A stretch of 64,000 bases of DNA from DASSQJ01 sp963773655 (GCA_963773655.1 CAVZBX010000005.1:186001-250000), one strand, 5' to 3'. Shown: positions 9,411 through 20,619, counted from the stretch's first letter. The notes: a model not told the origin generated them from the letters alone. A program made the numbers and translations.

Positions 9411-10817
9411 TCACCGCCCCGCCGGTCCGTAGGTGTCGATGAGGGTGTCCGACAGCATCGTCAGCTCACGCCGCGGCAGGACGCCGAGGACGTCCCAGCA
9501 CCGGGACAGCGTCTCCTCGAGGGTGCGGCACTCGCCCCGCTGCTGGTCGATGAGCCGCTGCTCGATCCGGGTGCCGACGTCGACGTACAGCCGGTCGGTG
9601 CCACTGAGCGCGTCGGCCCCGACGAGCTCGGCGAGCTCGCGCACCTGACGGGCCCGCGCCAGCGCGGCGAGCAGCTGGGCGGCGACGTCGAGGTGGTCCT
9701 CGCGCGTGCGGCCGGCACCCGCTCCGCCGCGCATGAGCCGCGACAACGACGACAGCGGGTCGATCGGGGGGTAGACGCCCCGCGCCCGCACGTCCGCGGT
9801 GAGGACGACCTGGCCCTCGGTGATGTAGCCGGTGAGGTCCGGCACGGGGTGGGTGATGTCGCCGGCCGGCATCGTCAGCACCGGGAGCACGGTGACCGAG
9901 CCGGGGGTGCCCCGGATCCGGCCGCAGCGTTCGTAGAGGGAGGCGAGGTCGCTGTAGAGGTAGCCGGGGTAGGCGCGCCGGCCCGGCATCTCGCCGCGGG
10001 CCGCGGACACCTCGCGCAGCGCCTCGGCGTAGCTCGTCATGTCGGCCAGCACGACCAGGACGTGGCGGCCGTGCTCGAAGGCGATGCTCTCCGCCACCGT
10101 GAGCGCGACCCGCGGGGTCAGGATCCGCTCGATGACCGGGTCGTCGGCGGTGTTGAGCAGGAGCAGCAGCTCGCCGGCGGCCGAGCGCTCGTCGAGCACC
10201 GAGCGCACCATCTCGGCGTCCGCGTGCGTCAGCCCCATCGCCGCGAAGACGACGCTGAACGGCTCGTCGCCCGCGGTGGCCTGCGCCGCGATCTGCGCGG
10301 CGAGCTCGAGGTGCGGCAGGCCCGCGGCGGAGAAGATCGGGAGCTTCTGGCCGCGCACGAGCGTGGTGAGCGCGTCGATGGCGGAGATGCCCGTGAGCAC
10401 CGGGTCGGCGGGAGGCTCCCGGCGCACCGGGTTGAGCGGGGCACCCGCGACCGGTGCCGTCCTCGGGCCGTGGACCGGCGGCCCGCCGTCGACGGGCTCG
10501 CCGCGGCCGTTGCACACCCGGCCCAGCCACCCGAGCCCGACGGGGACGCGCAGCGGCTCGCCCGAGAACGACACCCGCGTGCGTCCCGGCACGAGGTCGG
10601 CGGTGCCCTCGAGCACCTGGACCACCGCCAGGTCCCGGTCCACCTCGAGGACCAGCCCGTGCCGCGGCCGGGAGTCGACAGCGTCGTCGCCGGACGTGAT
10701 GACGGCGAACTCGTCCCACCCGACGCCCCGCACGTCGTGGAGGACGAGCAGGGGGCCGCGCACCTCGTGCACGCTGGAGTACTCGACGGGGAGCCGCAGC
10801 GGGCGGTCCGCGGTCAT
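9411..10817 (-). CDS. atpB: V/A-type ATP synthase subunit B (non-catalytic)
   Basis: Regulatory nucleotide-binding subunit of the A3B3 head (468 aa). It has the B-subunit landmarks: the SAIDALTTLVRGQKLPIF region with no P-loop lysine in the catalytic context, the FAAMGLTHADAE segment, VLVVLADMTSYAEALRE, and the PGYLYSDLASLYERCGRI box conserved between A and B chains. The ATG overlaps the stop of subunit A (ATGA), showing translational coupling. No frame disruption is seen. In archaeal nomenclature this is AtpB/NtpB. Confidence 0.96.
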   Translation of the reverse strand: MTADRPLRLPVEYSSVHEVRGPLLVLHDVRGVGWDEFAVITSGDDAVDSRPRHGLVLEVDRDLAVVQVLEGTADLVPGRTRVSFSGEPLRVPVGLGWLGRVCNGRGEPVDGGPPVHGPRTAPVAGAPLNPVRREPPADPVLTGISAIDALTTLVRGQKLPIFSAAGLPHLELAAQIAAQATAGDEPFSVVFAAMGLTHADAEMVRSVLDERSAAGELLLLLNTADDPVIERILTPRVALTVAESIAFEHGRHVLVVLADMTSYAEALREVSAARGEMPGRRAYPGYLYSDLASLYERCGRIRGTPGSVTVLPVLTMPAGDITHPVPDLTGYITEGQVVLTADVRARGVYPPIDPLSSLSRLMRGGAGAGRTREDHLDVAAQLLAALARARQVRELAELVGADALSGTDRLYVDVGTRIEQRLIDQQRGECRTLEETLSRCWDVLGVLPRRELTMLSDTLIDTYGPAGR

Positions 10818-12535
10818 GTCAGCGCCCCCAGCGTCTCCAGCATCCGGTCGCGGCGCACGCGGACCGCGTCCGCGTCGTCGGGCCCGCACTCCTGGGCCGC
10901 GCGGAGCAGCGGCGAGAAGTCGACCTCCTCGACCTCGGCGGCCGTGACCCCGCCGTCCACCAGGGCCTCGCACCGGTCGACGACCTCGAGCACCGCGTCG
11001 ACGAGGGCCGCGGTCTTGGCGGAGCCGCAGTGGGCGTCGTTGTCGACGAGGGCGCTCTGCTGGAGCACCCCCTCGCGGAGCAGCCGGCCCGCGAGGAGGA
11101 CGACGCGCTCGTGGCCGGGGAGCGACCCGGCCCCGACGAGGTCGGCGAGGTCGGTGAGCCGGTCCGACTCGGCGAGCAGCCCGGTGACCCGGGCGCGGCG
11201 GCGCGCCCACTCGGGGTCGCCGGAGGTCGCGTACCAGGCCCCGATGAGGTCGGTGTCCCGGGCGAACGAGCCCGCCCACCCGACGGCGGGGTAGTGCCGC
11301 GCGTAGGCCAGGTCCCGGTCCAGGCTCCACAGGGTGCGGACGAACCGCTCGGTGTGCGCCGAGACCGGCTCGGTGAGGTCGCCCCCCGGCGGGGAGACCG
11401 CCCCGATGATGGTCACCGACGCCTCGGCGCCGCCGAGGGTCTCGACCCGGCCGGCACGTTCGTAGAAGGCCGCGAGCGCCGAAGGCAGCGAGGCCGGGTA
11501 GCCCTCCTCGGCCGGCAGCTCGCCGGACCGCGACGAGAACTCCCGCAGCGCCTCGGCCCAGCGCGAGGTCGAGTCGGCGATGACCACCGCGTCGTGGCCC
11601 ATGTCCCGGAAGAACTCGGCGACCGTCACCCCGGCGTAGATGCTGGTCTCCCGCGCCATCATCGGCATGTTCGACGTGTTCGCGACGATCACGGTGCGCT
11701 CGGCGAGCGGCCGTCCGGTCCGGGGGTCGACGAGCTCGCCGAGGTCGGAGAGCACGTCCGCCATCTCGTTGCCCCGCTCGCCGCACCCGACGTAGACGAT
11801 GACGTCGGCCGTGCACCACTTGGCGACCTGCTGGAGCAGCATCGTCTTGCCGGTGCCGAACCCGCCGGGAACCGCGGCGGTGCTGCCGAGGGCCAGCGGG
11901 AAGACCGCGTCGAGGACCCGCTGGCCGGTGAGCAGGGGCTCACCCGCCCCCAACCGGGCCCGGACCGGCCGGGGGCGGCGGACCGGCCACTCCACGCTGG
12001 CCCCCACGGGCATGCCGCCGACGGTCGCGAGCACGGCGTCGACGCCGTACTCGCCCGCGACGGCGAGGTCGTCGACCTCCCCGTGCGCCCCGGGGGGCAC
12101 GAGGACCCGGAACTCCAGGTTCTCGGTGCCACCCAGCGCGCCGAGGACCTCCCCCTCGCCGACGACGGCACCCGGCTCCACCCCCGGGCGCCAGGGCCAG
12201 GTCCGGGACGTCCCGCCCCGCTCGGCGTCGGGAGAGAGCCAGGTGGGCGCGCTGCCGAGGGGACGGAGCAACCCGTCGACGATGCCGCCGAGCAGGGCCG
12301 GGCCCAGCACCGCGGTCAACGGCCGCCGGCGCGGCACCACCGGCGCCCCCACCGCGAGCCCGCCCGTGTACTCGTAGGCCTGGACGGTCACGCGGTCGCC
12401 GTCGATGGCGACCACCTCCCCGGGCAGCCCGCGCACACCCAGGGCGACCATCTCCGCCATGGCCACCCCGGCCAGCCCCTCGGCCTCGACGAGCGGCCCG
12501 CTCACCCGCACCACGATCCCGGCGGCGGCGGTCAC
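10814..12535 (-). CDS. atpA: V/A-type ATP synthase subunit A (catalytic)
   Basis: Catalytic nucleotide-binding chain (573 aa). The P-loop is GGFGTGKTMLLQQ. Other signatures are YVGCGERGNEMADVL, the catalytic-region box IADSTSRWAEALRE, and PAEEGYPASLPSALAAFYERAGRV. The N-terminal non-homologous insertion typical of A subunits (around WPWRPG and PPGAHG) is present, which separates it from F-type beta chains. The start is set at the GTG that overlaps the subunit E stop (GTGA), matching the other junctions of this operon. A GTG three codons upstream is possible. Confidence 0.96.
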   Translation of the reverse strand: MTAAAGIVVRVSGPLVEAEGLAGVAMAEMVALGVRGLPGEVVAIDGDRVTVQAYEYTGGLAVGAPVVPRRRPLTAVLGPALLGGIVDGLLRPLGSAPTWLSPDAERGGTSRTWPWRPGVEPGAVVGEGEVLGALGGTENLEFRVLVPPGAHGEVDDLAVAGEYGVDAVLATVGGMPVGASVEWPVRRPRPVRARLGAGEPLLTGQRVLDAVFPLALGSTAAVPGGFGTGKTMLLQQVAKWCTADVIVYVGCGERGNEMADVLSDLGELVDPRTGRPLAERTVIVANTSNMPMMARETSIYAGVTVAEFFRDMGHDAVVIADSTSRWAEALREFSSRSGELPAEEGYPASLPSALAAFYERAGRVETLGGAEASVTIIGAVSPPGGDLTEPVSAHTERFVRTLWSLDRDLAYARHYPAVGWAGSFARDTDLIGAWYATSGDPEWARRRARVTGLLAESDRLTDLADLVGAGSLPGHERVVLLAGRLLREGVLQQSALVDNDAHCGSAKTAALVDAVLEVVDRCEALVDGGVTAAEVEEVDFSPLLRAAQECGPDDADAVRVRRDRMLETLGALT

Positions 12536-13053
12536 GACGCCCACAACCCGTCGAGGTCGGTTCGGTCCAGCGCGAGGTCGACCAGGTGCGCCGCCGAGGC
12601 GTCGACGCGGCGCCCGTCGGGGGCCTCGCCCACGAGACCGCCGCCGGGTGCGTCGGTGAGCCGTGCGGCCTCCCCCAGCTCCGCACGGACGACGCCCCGC
12701 AGGCGGTCACGGGCGAGACCCCGTCCGACGACCTCGCCGACCGCCTCCACCGCCGCCTCCCGGACGCGGTCGTACGCCACCTGGCGTGCCCGCTGGACCA
12801 CCGCCCTGGCCTCCCGGCGGGCGGCGGCCCGCTCGACCCGCACCCGGTCGGCACCGTCGGCCGCCCCACGGCGGCGCGCGTCCTCGAGGATCGCCGCCGC
12901 CCGCCCCGCCGCCTCGGACTCCAGCCGGGCGGCGTCCGCCTCCGCTGCCGACAGGACGGCCCCGGCCTCGGTGCGCGCGGCCTCGAGGAGCGCGCGACGC
13001 AGCGGTGCGAGGGCCTCCTGCTGGAGCCGGGTCAGCTCGGTGGGGGACGTCAC
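12532..13053 (-). CDS. atpE: V/A-type ATP synthase subunit E (peripheral stalk)
   Basis: Peripheral-stalk subunit of 173 aa. The first 110 residues are a continuous Ala/Glu/Arg helix (AEADAARLESEAAGRAA and following); the last 60 form a small globular end, as in archaeal E subunits. The GTG overlaps the stop of the F-subunit gene, and the stop overlaps the start of the A-subunit gene. Longer in-frame upstream readings lie antiparallel within other genes and lack a ribosome binding site. Identity rests on operon position plus helix pattern. Confidence 0.8.
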   Translation of the reverse strand: MTSPTELTRLQQEALAPLRRALLEAARTEAGAVLSAAEADAARLESEAAGRAAAILEDARRRGAADGADRVRVERAAARREARAVVQRARQVAYDRVREAAVEAVGEVVGRGLARDRLRGVVRAELGEAARLTDAPGGGLVGEAPDGRRVDASAAHLVDLALDRTDLDGLWAS

Positions 13054-13271
13054 GCCGGCATCACCACCGTGAGCGGGCCGCCTCGCCGACCGGACGCCCC
13101 GGCGAGGGCCCTGGAGCTCTCCGCGGTGAGGACGACGACGGCCACGTCCTCGGGGAGGCCGGCCCACGCCGCCCTGGCCTCCGCCTCGGTGCGGGCCGGG
13201 AGGACCAGGGCGCCGGCCAGGGCGAAGCCGGCCACCTCGGACGGCCTCCCGATGGCGGCGACCCGGCTCAT
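13050..13271 (-). CDS. atpF: V/A-type ATP synthase subunit F (short form)
   Basis: Central-stalk regulatory subunit F, here only 73 aa against the usual ~100. The N-terminal strand with RVAAIGRPSEVAGFALAG matches the family pattern (IG-x-GF-x-LAG), and DVAVVVLTAES matches the second strand. The C-terminal helix that normally touches the rotor is almost absent. The ATG overlaps the K-subunit stop (ATGA). It was found from operon context; a protein this short would be easy to miss. Confidence 0.82.
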   Translation of the reverse strand: MSRVAAIGRPSEVAGFALAGALVLPARTEAEARAAWAGLPEDVAVVVLTAESSRALAGASGRRGGPLTVVMPA

Positions 13272-13696
13272 GCCCGGCCGATGAGGATGACCGAGATGAT
13301 CAGCCCGTAGATGGCGATCCCCTCGGCGAGCCCGACGATGACCATCGCGCGTCCGAAGATCTCCGGGCGCTCGCTCATCGCGGCGAGGGCGGCCGAGCCG
13401 GTGTAGGCCACGGCGATCGCCGCGCCGATCGACGACCCGGCGACCGCGATCGCCGCCCCGATGAGGGCCGACCCGTTCGCCGAGGCGGCGTCGGCCGCGG
13501 CGACGCCGGCCACCTGGGCGGCGGTGGAGGGCTCGACGGCCACGGCGAGGACGAGCAGGACGAGCGAGGCGACGAGCAGCAGCCCGTCCGCGAGGAGCAC
13601 GACGGCGAGCCCCCGTCTGCCGTGGCGGCGCAGCAGCCACGAGCTGGCGATGCCGACGGCGAGCAGGGCGGGAAGGGCGATCAACCAGGTGGACAT
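13268..13696 (-). CDS. atpK: V/A-type ATP synthase subunit K (membrane rotor, c-like)
   Basis: Proteolipid of the rotor ring (142 aa). Four membrane helices are visible: residues about 3-22, 29-53, 74-104 and 113-140. The last one carries the ion-binding glutamate in GLAEGIAIYGLI; no acidic residue occupies the matching place in the first hairpin, which is also unlike the second in sequence. So only the C-terminal hairpin looks like a functional c-unit, and the first is an added or degenerate hairpin. It overlaps the I-subunit gene by 16 bases and the F-subunit gene by 4. Confidence 0.92.
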   Translation of the reverse strand: MSTWLIALPALLAVGIASSWLLRRHGRRGLAVVLLADGLLLVASLVLLVLAVAVEPSTAAQVAGVAAADAASANGSALIGAAIAVAGSSIGAAIAVAYTGSAALAAMSERPEIFGRAMVIVGLAEGIAIYGLIISVILIGRA

Positions 13697-15102
13697 GGCA
13701 CCTCCAGGCGGGCGAGCGGGACGCGCCAGGGCCGGAAGGGGCGCCCGACGCCTTCGAAGATCCGGGAGAACAGCTCGTAGTACTCCAGGCGCAGGGCCTG
13801 GATGGCGGCGACGAGCCCCTCGAGCGCGAACGCGAGCGCGTTGCCGACGAGGAAGACGACGACGGCACCGGCACGGGCGAGGCCACCGTCCTCCCACAGC
13901 GCGATGGTGCCCTGCCAGATGACCAGGCCTAGGGCGGCGTGGGTGAGCCCGAAGGCGGCGAGTCGGGCGAAGCTGACGAGGTTGGACCCGAGCCGGATGA
14001 CGAGGTCGAACAGCTCCACCGCGGTCTCGGCGACCCCGGCACCGCCGCCGCCGGCGGCGGCGTAGAGGCCGACGGCCGCGACGGCCAGGCCGACGGTGGC
14101 GAGGACGATGCCGAGAGCGGTCAGCCAGCTCCACCCCGCGATGGCCCCTCCGACGACCGCCCCGAGGCCGAGGAAGACGGCGGACCCAGCGATGCCGGTC
14201 GGGGCGTAGACGGCGGCCCGCCAGCCGCCCTCGCGGAACCGGTTGACGGTCCCCAGGGCGTACGCCCCGGCGAGGAGGACGGCACCGACCCCGACCGCCG
14301 CAGCGAGCAGCTCGACCGGGTGCTCGAGCGGCTCGATCCAGAGGACCGGGATGACGCCGGTGGGCCCGAAGAACTCGCCGTACAGGGCGCCGAACACCAT
14401 GCTCGCCGCACCCGCTCCGGCGAGGAACAGCCAGACCGGTCGCAGCCGCCCCAACCGCGAGGACCACCACCCCAGGCGCACCGCGACCGCCGCGAGGAGG
14501 AGCAGCGCGCCGTGGCCGACGTCGGCGAACATCATCCCGAACATCACGACGTACGCGAGGCCGGCGAGGATCGAGGGGTTGACGTCGGCGTAGGGCACGG
14601 TCGCGTACGTCTCCACGAGCGGGGCGAACTCCTTGCTCGCGCCGCCCTGCGCGAGGAGGGTCGGCGGCTGCAGCCCCGGCGGCGACGCCAACGGGACGAC
14701 CGCTCCCCCGGAGCCGGACAGGCGCTCGGCGAGCGGCCGGACGTCGCTCTCGGTCATCCACCCGGCGACGGCGCTGACGCTGCCTCTGGTGACCGCGAGC
14801 GCGGAGACCCGCTCGAGCTCGGCCTCGCCGGCGACGAGGTCGGCTCGACCGTCGCGCGCCCACTCCTCGAGGTCCGGCGGCCCCGGGAAGACGGCCGGTT
14901 CCGAGGGGTCCCCGGGCATCCGGTGGAGCAACGCCTCGGCGGCGCCCTCCGGGTGGCCCTCCCGGTCCTCGGACCCGGAGAGGTCGAGGTCGACGGTCCC
15001 CGAGTCGGCCACGGCCACGAGCAGGTCGCGCAGCGCGGCGGTGGGCGCCACGAGGGCGACCCGCCGCATGGCGACCGGACGGAGCGACTCACGCCACGGC
15101 AT
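13681..15102 (-). CDS. atpI: V/A-type ATP synthase subunit I (membrane stator, a-like), short form
   Basis: Membrane stator chain (473 aa) that forms the ion half-channels with K. A cytosolic N-terminal domain of about 165 residues is followed by seven or so membrane spans, with family landmarks MFADVGHGALLLL, FGALYGEFFG and SNLVSFARLAAFGLTHAAL, the last holding the essential arginine. It is much shorter than archaeal or Thermus I subunits (about 650 aa), mainly through a reduced cytosolic arm. The ATG at 15102 gives MPWRESLRPV, overlapping subunit C by 14 bases; the ATG at 15069 (MRRVALVAP) is a shorter alternative. Confidence 0.9.
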   Translation of the reverse strand: MPWRESLRPVAMRRVALVAPTAALRDLLVAVADSGTVDLDLSGSEDREGHPEGAAEALLHRMPGDPSEPAVFPGPPDLEEWARDGRADLVAGEAELERVSALAVTRGSVSAVAGWMTESDVRPLAERLSGSGGAVVPLASPPGLQPPTLLAQGGASKEFAPLVETYATVPYADVNPSILAGLAYVVMFGMMFADVGHGALLLLAAVAVRLGWWSSRLGRLRPVWLFLAGAGAASMVFGALYGEFFGPTGVIPVLWIEPLEHPVELLAAAVGVGAVLLAGAYALGTVNRFREGGWRAAVYAPTGIAGSAVFLGLGAVVGGAIAGWSWLTALGIVLATVGLAVAAVGLYAAAGGGGAGVAETAVELFDLVIRLGSNLVSFARLAAFGLTHAALGLVIWQGTIALWEDGGLARAGAVVVFLVGNALAFALEGLVAAIQALRLEYYELFSRIFEGVGRPFRPWRVPLARLEVPCPPG

Positions 15103-16021
15103 CGAAGTCCTCCAGGGCACGGCCGTGGCGGGCGGCGCTCTCGAGGGCGGCCCGGACCCGCCAGGCGTCGGTGGCGAGCAGTGCCACGGCGCCGACCGAG
15201 GCCTCGGCGCCCGGGGTCGAGGACCGGACCAGCCGGAAGGCGTCGCGCTCCACCCGCGCCCACCACCGCGCCTCGGCCCGCCACAGGTCGTCCCGCTCCG
15301 AGACACCGTCCAGGGCCCAGGCCGCGCTGCGCGGCAGGGCCTGGACGAGGGCCGGCAACGTGCTCGCCTCGGCGACCCGCTCCCCCAGCGCGAACACGAG
15401 GTCGTCGCGGACCCGCCCCGGCAGGGGCAGCCGCTCGGCCGCGACCTCGCGGGCCACGAGGAGGGCGAGGTGGCCCGCCGCCCAGTCCGCAGCGGCCGGG
15501 ACCGCGGAGGCGATGCGGTCGCCCGCGGTGAGGCGCAGGGCCAGCGCCACCTCGCGCGTCGAGCTTCCCCCCGGGTCTCCCCAGGGCGAGGTGGCGAGCG
15601 CCGCCCGGACCTCGTCGGGGGTCGACGTCGCCGCGAGTCGGGGCCACGTCGTCCCCAGCCCACCGAGCCGGTACGGGACGGGGGCGGGCCCGGACCGGCC
15701 GCGGGCGAGGTGGTCGAGGTGGTCGACGACGTTCGCGGCCTCGACCGGGCTGACGAGGACGCGCAGGAGGGAGACGCCCCGGCGCGGAAGCCACCCCGAC
15801 AGCACCCGGACGTTCCACAGGGTGGCCGCCACGACGCCGCGCTGGGCCTGCGCCAGGGTCATCCCGCCCCGGACCTCGCGGCGGTAGGGCGACCGGGCCA
15901 GCCGGGCGAGCGCCGCGTCGAGGTCGGGCTCGGCGGCGAGCTCCCGCACCGCCACCCGTCCCAGCCGGCGCCGGCTCATCGCCCGGGCCCGTACCGTCGC
16001 GGCGACCCAGCCGGCGCTCAC
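15089..16021 (-). CDS. atpC: V/A-type ATP synthase subunit C (V0D/AC39-like)
   Basis: Funnel-shaped subunit linking the central stalk to the rotor ring (310 aa). The N-terminus (AGWVAATVRARAMSRRRLG) resembles the YxxARVRAM opening of C subunits. The rest is mostly helical, with repeated Arg/Ala/Leu segments. The GTG overlaps the upstream stop by 4 bases. Motifs are weak in this family, so the assignment draws on position between the stalk gene and subunit I. Confidence 0.82.
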   Translation of the reverse strand: MSAGWVAATVRARAMSRRRLGRVAVRELAAEPDLDAALARLARSPYRREVRGGMTLAQAQRGVVAATLWNVRVLSGWLPRRGVSLLRVLVSPVEAANVVDHLDHLARGRSGPAPVPYRLGGLGTTWPRLAATSTPDEVRAALATSPWGDPGGSSTREVALALRLTAGDRIASAVPAAADWAAGHLALLVAREVAAERLPLPGRVRDDLVFALGERVAEASTLPALVQALPRSAAWALDGVSERDDLWRAEARWWARVERDAFRLVRSSTPGAEASVGAVALLATDAWRVRAALESAARHGRALEDFDAVA

Positions 16022-16467
16022 CGTCGCCCCTCCTCCGGCACGACGCCGAGCATCCCCTCGACGTCGGCGACGACCCGCTCCACCCACGCGGGCGTCCTCG
16101 CCTCGGCGCGGGCGAGCACCCGGTCGGCCTCGTCCCGGGCGGCCGCCACGGTGGCGGTGCGCTCACCGGCGGCTCGCGCGGCCGCCGTGGCCGCGGCGTC
16201 GGCGCGCTCCCCCGGCGCCGCCGACTCGGCCTCGGCGACCCGCCGGTGTGCCGTCTCGTGGGACCGCTCCCGGAGCCGGGCGGCATCCCGGAGCGACCGC
16301 TCGTGGAGGGCGGCGCACTGCTCCTCCGTCTCGGCCAGGAGCGCGAGGACGGGCGCGAGCTCGGTCGCGCGGTCGGCGGCGCGGTCGGCCGGCACCGCCG
16401 CGGCACCTGCCGGACCCGGCGTGCCCGCCGGGCGGAACCGGTAGAGCAGATCGCGCACCCTGGGCAC
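16018..16467 (-). CDS. V/A-type ATP synthase coiled-coil stalk subunit (G/H-like), first gene of operon
   Basis: A 149-aa protein whose residues about 35-125 form an uninterrupted Ala/Glu/Arg helix (for example HERSLRDAARLRERSHE), as expected for the peripheral-stalk partner of subunit E (archaeal H, vacuolar G). The GTG has AGGAGG six bases upstream, the best ribosome site of the operon, as expected for the leading cistron. Longer upstream ORF readings cross the intergenic region and the divergent gene and are rejected. Function is inferred from position and shape. Confidence 0.75.
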   Translation of the reverse strand: MPRVRDLLYRFRPAGTPGPAGAAAVPADRAADRATELAPVLALLAETEEQCAALHERSLRDAARLRERSHETAHRRVAEAESAAPGERADAAATAAARAAGERTATVAAARDEADRVLARAEARTPAWVERVVADVEGMLGVVPEEGRR

Positions 16468-16719
16468 GCGCGGCCTCCTTCCTGGACGCCTGCACCTCCA
16501 GTGTCCCCGCGGGCCCGGAGGCCGTGGGCTCCTGGTGCCGGTTCTCACACGCCCGGTGCGACGTGGGCAACAGCCCCGATCCGCGGGCGCCCGGCGGTGC
16601 TCTACTGGGAGTGGCACCGCGGACGGACCACCGCGGGCAGGGGCGTCGGTTCCTCCGCCCGCGGCGCCGGAGGACCGGTAGCCCACCGGGGCACGCCGGG
16701 CGGAGGCCGGAGGTGCGCG
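16468..16719. promoter_or_regulatory. divergent promoter region, V-ATPase operon / synthetase-dehydrogenase operon
   Basis: 252 bases without a gene separate the two operons. It holds a short inverted repeat GGGC-AACA-GCCC (16565-16576) near the middle, reminiscent of dyad operators of the DosR/FNR kind but too short to assign. A possible plus-strand -10 is CTCTACT near 16601. Ribosome sites AGGAGG (minus strand, 16474-16479) and GGAGG (plus strand, about 16708) mark the two starts. Confidence 0.4.
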
Positions 16720-18528
<1,809 letters not shown>

Positions 18529-18532
<4 letters not shown>

Positions 18533-19594
18533 CCAGCACGACCACCGACCCCGCCGCCGCCCCGACCCGCCCCGGACCCCGTGGCCCTGCTGCGGCGAGA
18601 TGCTCCTCATCCGCAGGTTCGAGGAGAAGTGCGTCGAGCTCTACAGCGCGACGCGGATCCGCGGGTTCCTCCACCTGTGCATCGGCGAGGAGGCCACCGC
18701 CGTCGGCGTCGTCGGTGCGCTCGGCCCGCAGGACGCGGTCGTCTCGACCTACCGCGAGCACGGCCACGCGCTCGCCCGGGGCGTGCCCGCCGGCCGCCGT
18801 CATGGCCGAGCTCTACGGCAAGGCGACCGGGTGCAGCCGGGGGCGCGGGGGGTCGATGCACCTCTTCGACGCCTCCCGCCGCTTCTACGGCGGCAACGCC
18901 ATCGTCGGCGGCGGGCTGCCGGTCGCGGTGGGCCTGGCCCTCGCCGACGCGATGCGCGCGGCGCCCGGTCGTCACCGCCGTGATCTTCGGGGACGGCGCC
19001 TTCGCCGAGGGCGAGTTCCACGAGAGCGCCAACCTCGCCGCCCTCTGGCACCTGCCCGTGCTGTTCTGCTGCGAGAACAACCGGTACGCCATGGGCACCG
19101 CCCTCCCCCGCGAGCACGCCAACACCGACCTCGCGGCGCGGGCGGCGGCATACGGGATGACCGCCCGGGCGGTCGACGGGATGGACGTCGAGGCGGTCCG
19201 CGGCGGCGACCGACGGAGGCCGTCGAGCGCCATCCGTCGCGGCGGCGGCCCGGTGTTCCTCGAGCTGCAGACCTACCGCTTCCGGGCGCACTCGATGTAC
19301 GACCCGGACCGCTACCGCGACAAGGCCGAGATCGAGCACTTCAAGGCCCTGCGACCCGATCGCCACCCTGACGACCCGCCTCGTCGACGAGGGGCTGCTC
19401 GGCGCAGGCCGACGTCGACCGGCTCGAGGCCGAGGTCGCCGCCGAGGTCGCGGCCGCGGTGGCCGCGGCCGAGGCCGGCGCCGTGGGAGCCGGTGGCGGA
19501 CCTCACCCGGTTCGTCATGACCCTGCCCGAGGACGCGGGCGAGGGCGGCCCGGTCCGGGTGCCGGCCGGGACCCCGGAAGGAGGAGCACCGTGA
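18529..19594 (+). pseudogene. 2-oxoacid (pyruvate/acetoin-type) dehydrogenase E1 alpha, ten frame breaks as written
   Basis: Thiamine-diphosphate-dependent decarboxylase subunit. Recognisable pieces in order: MLLIRRFEEK, GFLHLCIGEEA, YREHGHALARG, GRGGSMHLFD, GGNAIVGGGLP, the ThDP/Mg motif beginning FGDGAFAEGEFHE and ending ENNRYAMGT, and the phosphorylation-loop-like YRFRAHSMYDPD. Single extra bases sit at 18574, 18596, 18792, 18967, 19202, 19212, 19228, 19352, 19407 and 19493. Removing them leaves exactly 352 codons, matching family length. The ATG overlaps the synthetase stop; the stop overlaps the E1-beta GTG. No nonsense mutation is present, so decay is unlikely. Confidence 0.85.
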
Positions 19595-20619
19595 CGACGA
19601 CGCTGCGCGACCCCACCGAGCGGGCGACGCGCGAGACGACCTACCGCGAGGCGCTGCGCGAGGCCCACCGCGAGGCGATGCGACGCGACGACCGGGTGTT
19701 CCTCATGGGCGAGGACGTCGGCCCGCTACGGCGGCTGCTTCGCGGTGAGCCTCGGCCTGCTCGAGGAGTTCGGCGAGGAGCGCGATCCGCGACACCCCGC
19801 TGTCGGAGTCGGCGTTCACCGGCGCCGGCATCGGCGCCGCCCTGGGCGGGCATGCGCCCGATCGTCGAGATCATGACGGTCAACTTCAGCCTGCTCGCGC
19901 TCGACCAGATCCTCAACAACGCGGCGACCCTGCGGCACATGTCCGGCGGCCAGCTGTCGGTGCCCGGTCGTCATCCGGATGACGACCGGCGGCGGGCGCC
20001 AGCTCGCGGCGCAGCACTCGCACAGCCTCGAGGCGTACTACGCCCACATCCCCGGCCTGACCGTGGTCGCACCGGCCACCCTCGAGGACGCCCGCGGCAT
20101 GCTCTGGCCGGCGCTGCGAGGACCCCGACCCGGTGGTCGTCTTCGAGCACGGCTCGCTCTACAACGTCGCCGGGCGAGCTGCCCGAGGAGCCGGACGCCG
20201 GTCGACATCCGCCACGCCGCCGTGCGCCGCCCGGGCGCCGACGTCGCGCTCCTCGGGTTCGGGGGGACCGTGCCCCGGGCGCTGGCCGCCGCCGAGGTCC
20301 TGGCCGGTCAGCGGCATCGACGCCGAGGTCGTCGACCTGCGCGTGCTCCGGCCGCTCGACGACGCGACCATCCTCGGGTCGGTCGCGCGCACCCACCGCG
20401 CCGTCGTCGTCGACGAGGGGTGGCGCAGCGTCGGGGTGTCGGCGGAGGTGAGCGCCCGGATCGCCGAGCAGCGCCCTCTACGAGCTCGACGCGCCGGTCG
20501 AGCGGGTGTGCGGGGTGGAGGTGCCCACGCCGTACCCGAAGCACCTCGAGGACGCGGCGCTCCCGCAGGTCGACGACGTCGTCGCCGCCGCCCGACGGGT
20601 GGTGGGCGACGGTGCCTGA
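19591..20619 (+). pseudogene. 2-oxoacid (pyruvate/acetoin-type) dehydrogenase E1 beta, nine frame breaks as written
   Basis: Partner of E1 alpha in the alpha2beta2 decarboxylase. Family segments are FLMGEDVG, TPLSESAFTGAGIGAALGG, EIMTVNFSLLALDQI, LAAQHSHSLEAYYAHIPG, EDARGMLWPAL and VVDLRVLRPLDD. Extra bases lie at 19733, 19784, 19851, 19966, 20117, 20173, 20201, 20305 and 20472; without them the gene is 340 codons with no stop. It starts at a GTG with GGAAGGAGGAGC upstream, overlapping the E1-alpha stop, and ends inside the E2 start region (8-base overlap), so the subunits are translationally coupled. Confidence 0.85.

Noticed and set aside
12536..12544. GTG at 12544 as the start of ATPase subunit A
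   Set aside because: Possible, but the GTG at 12535 makes the GTGA overlap seen at other junctions of the operon.
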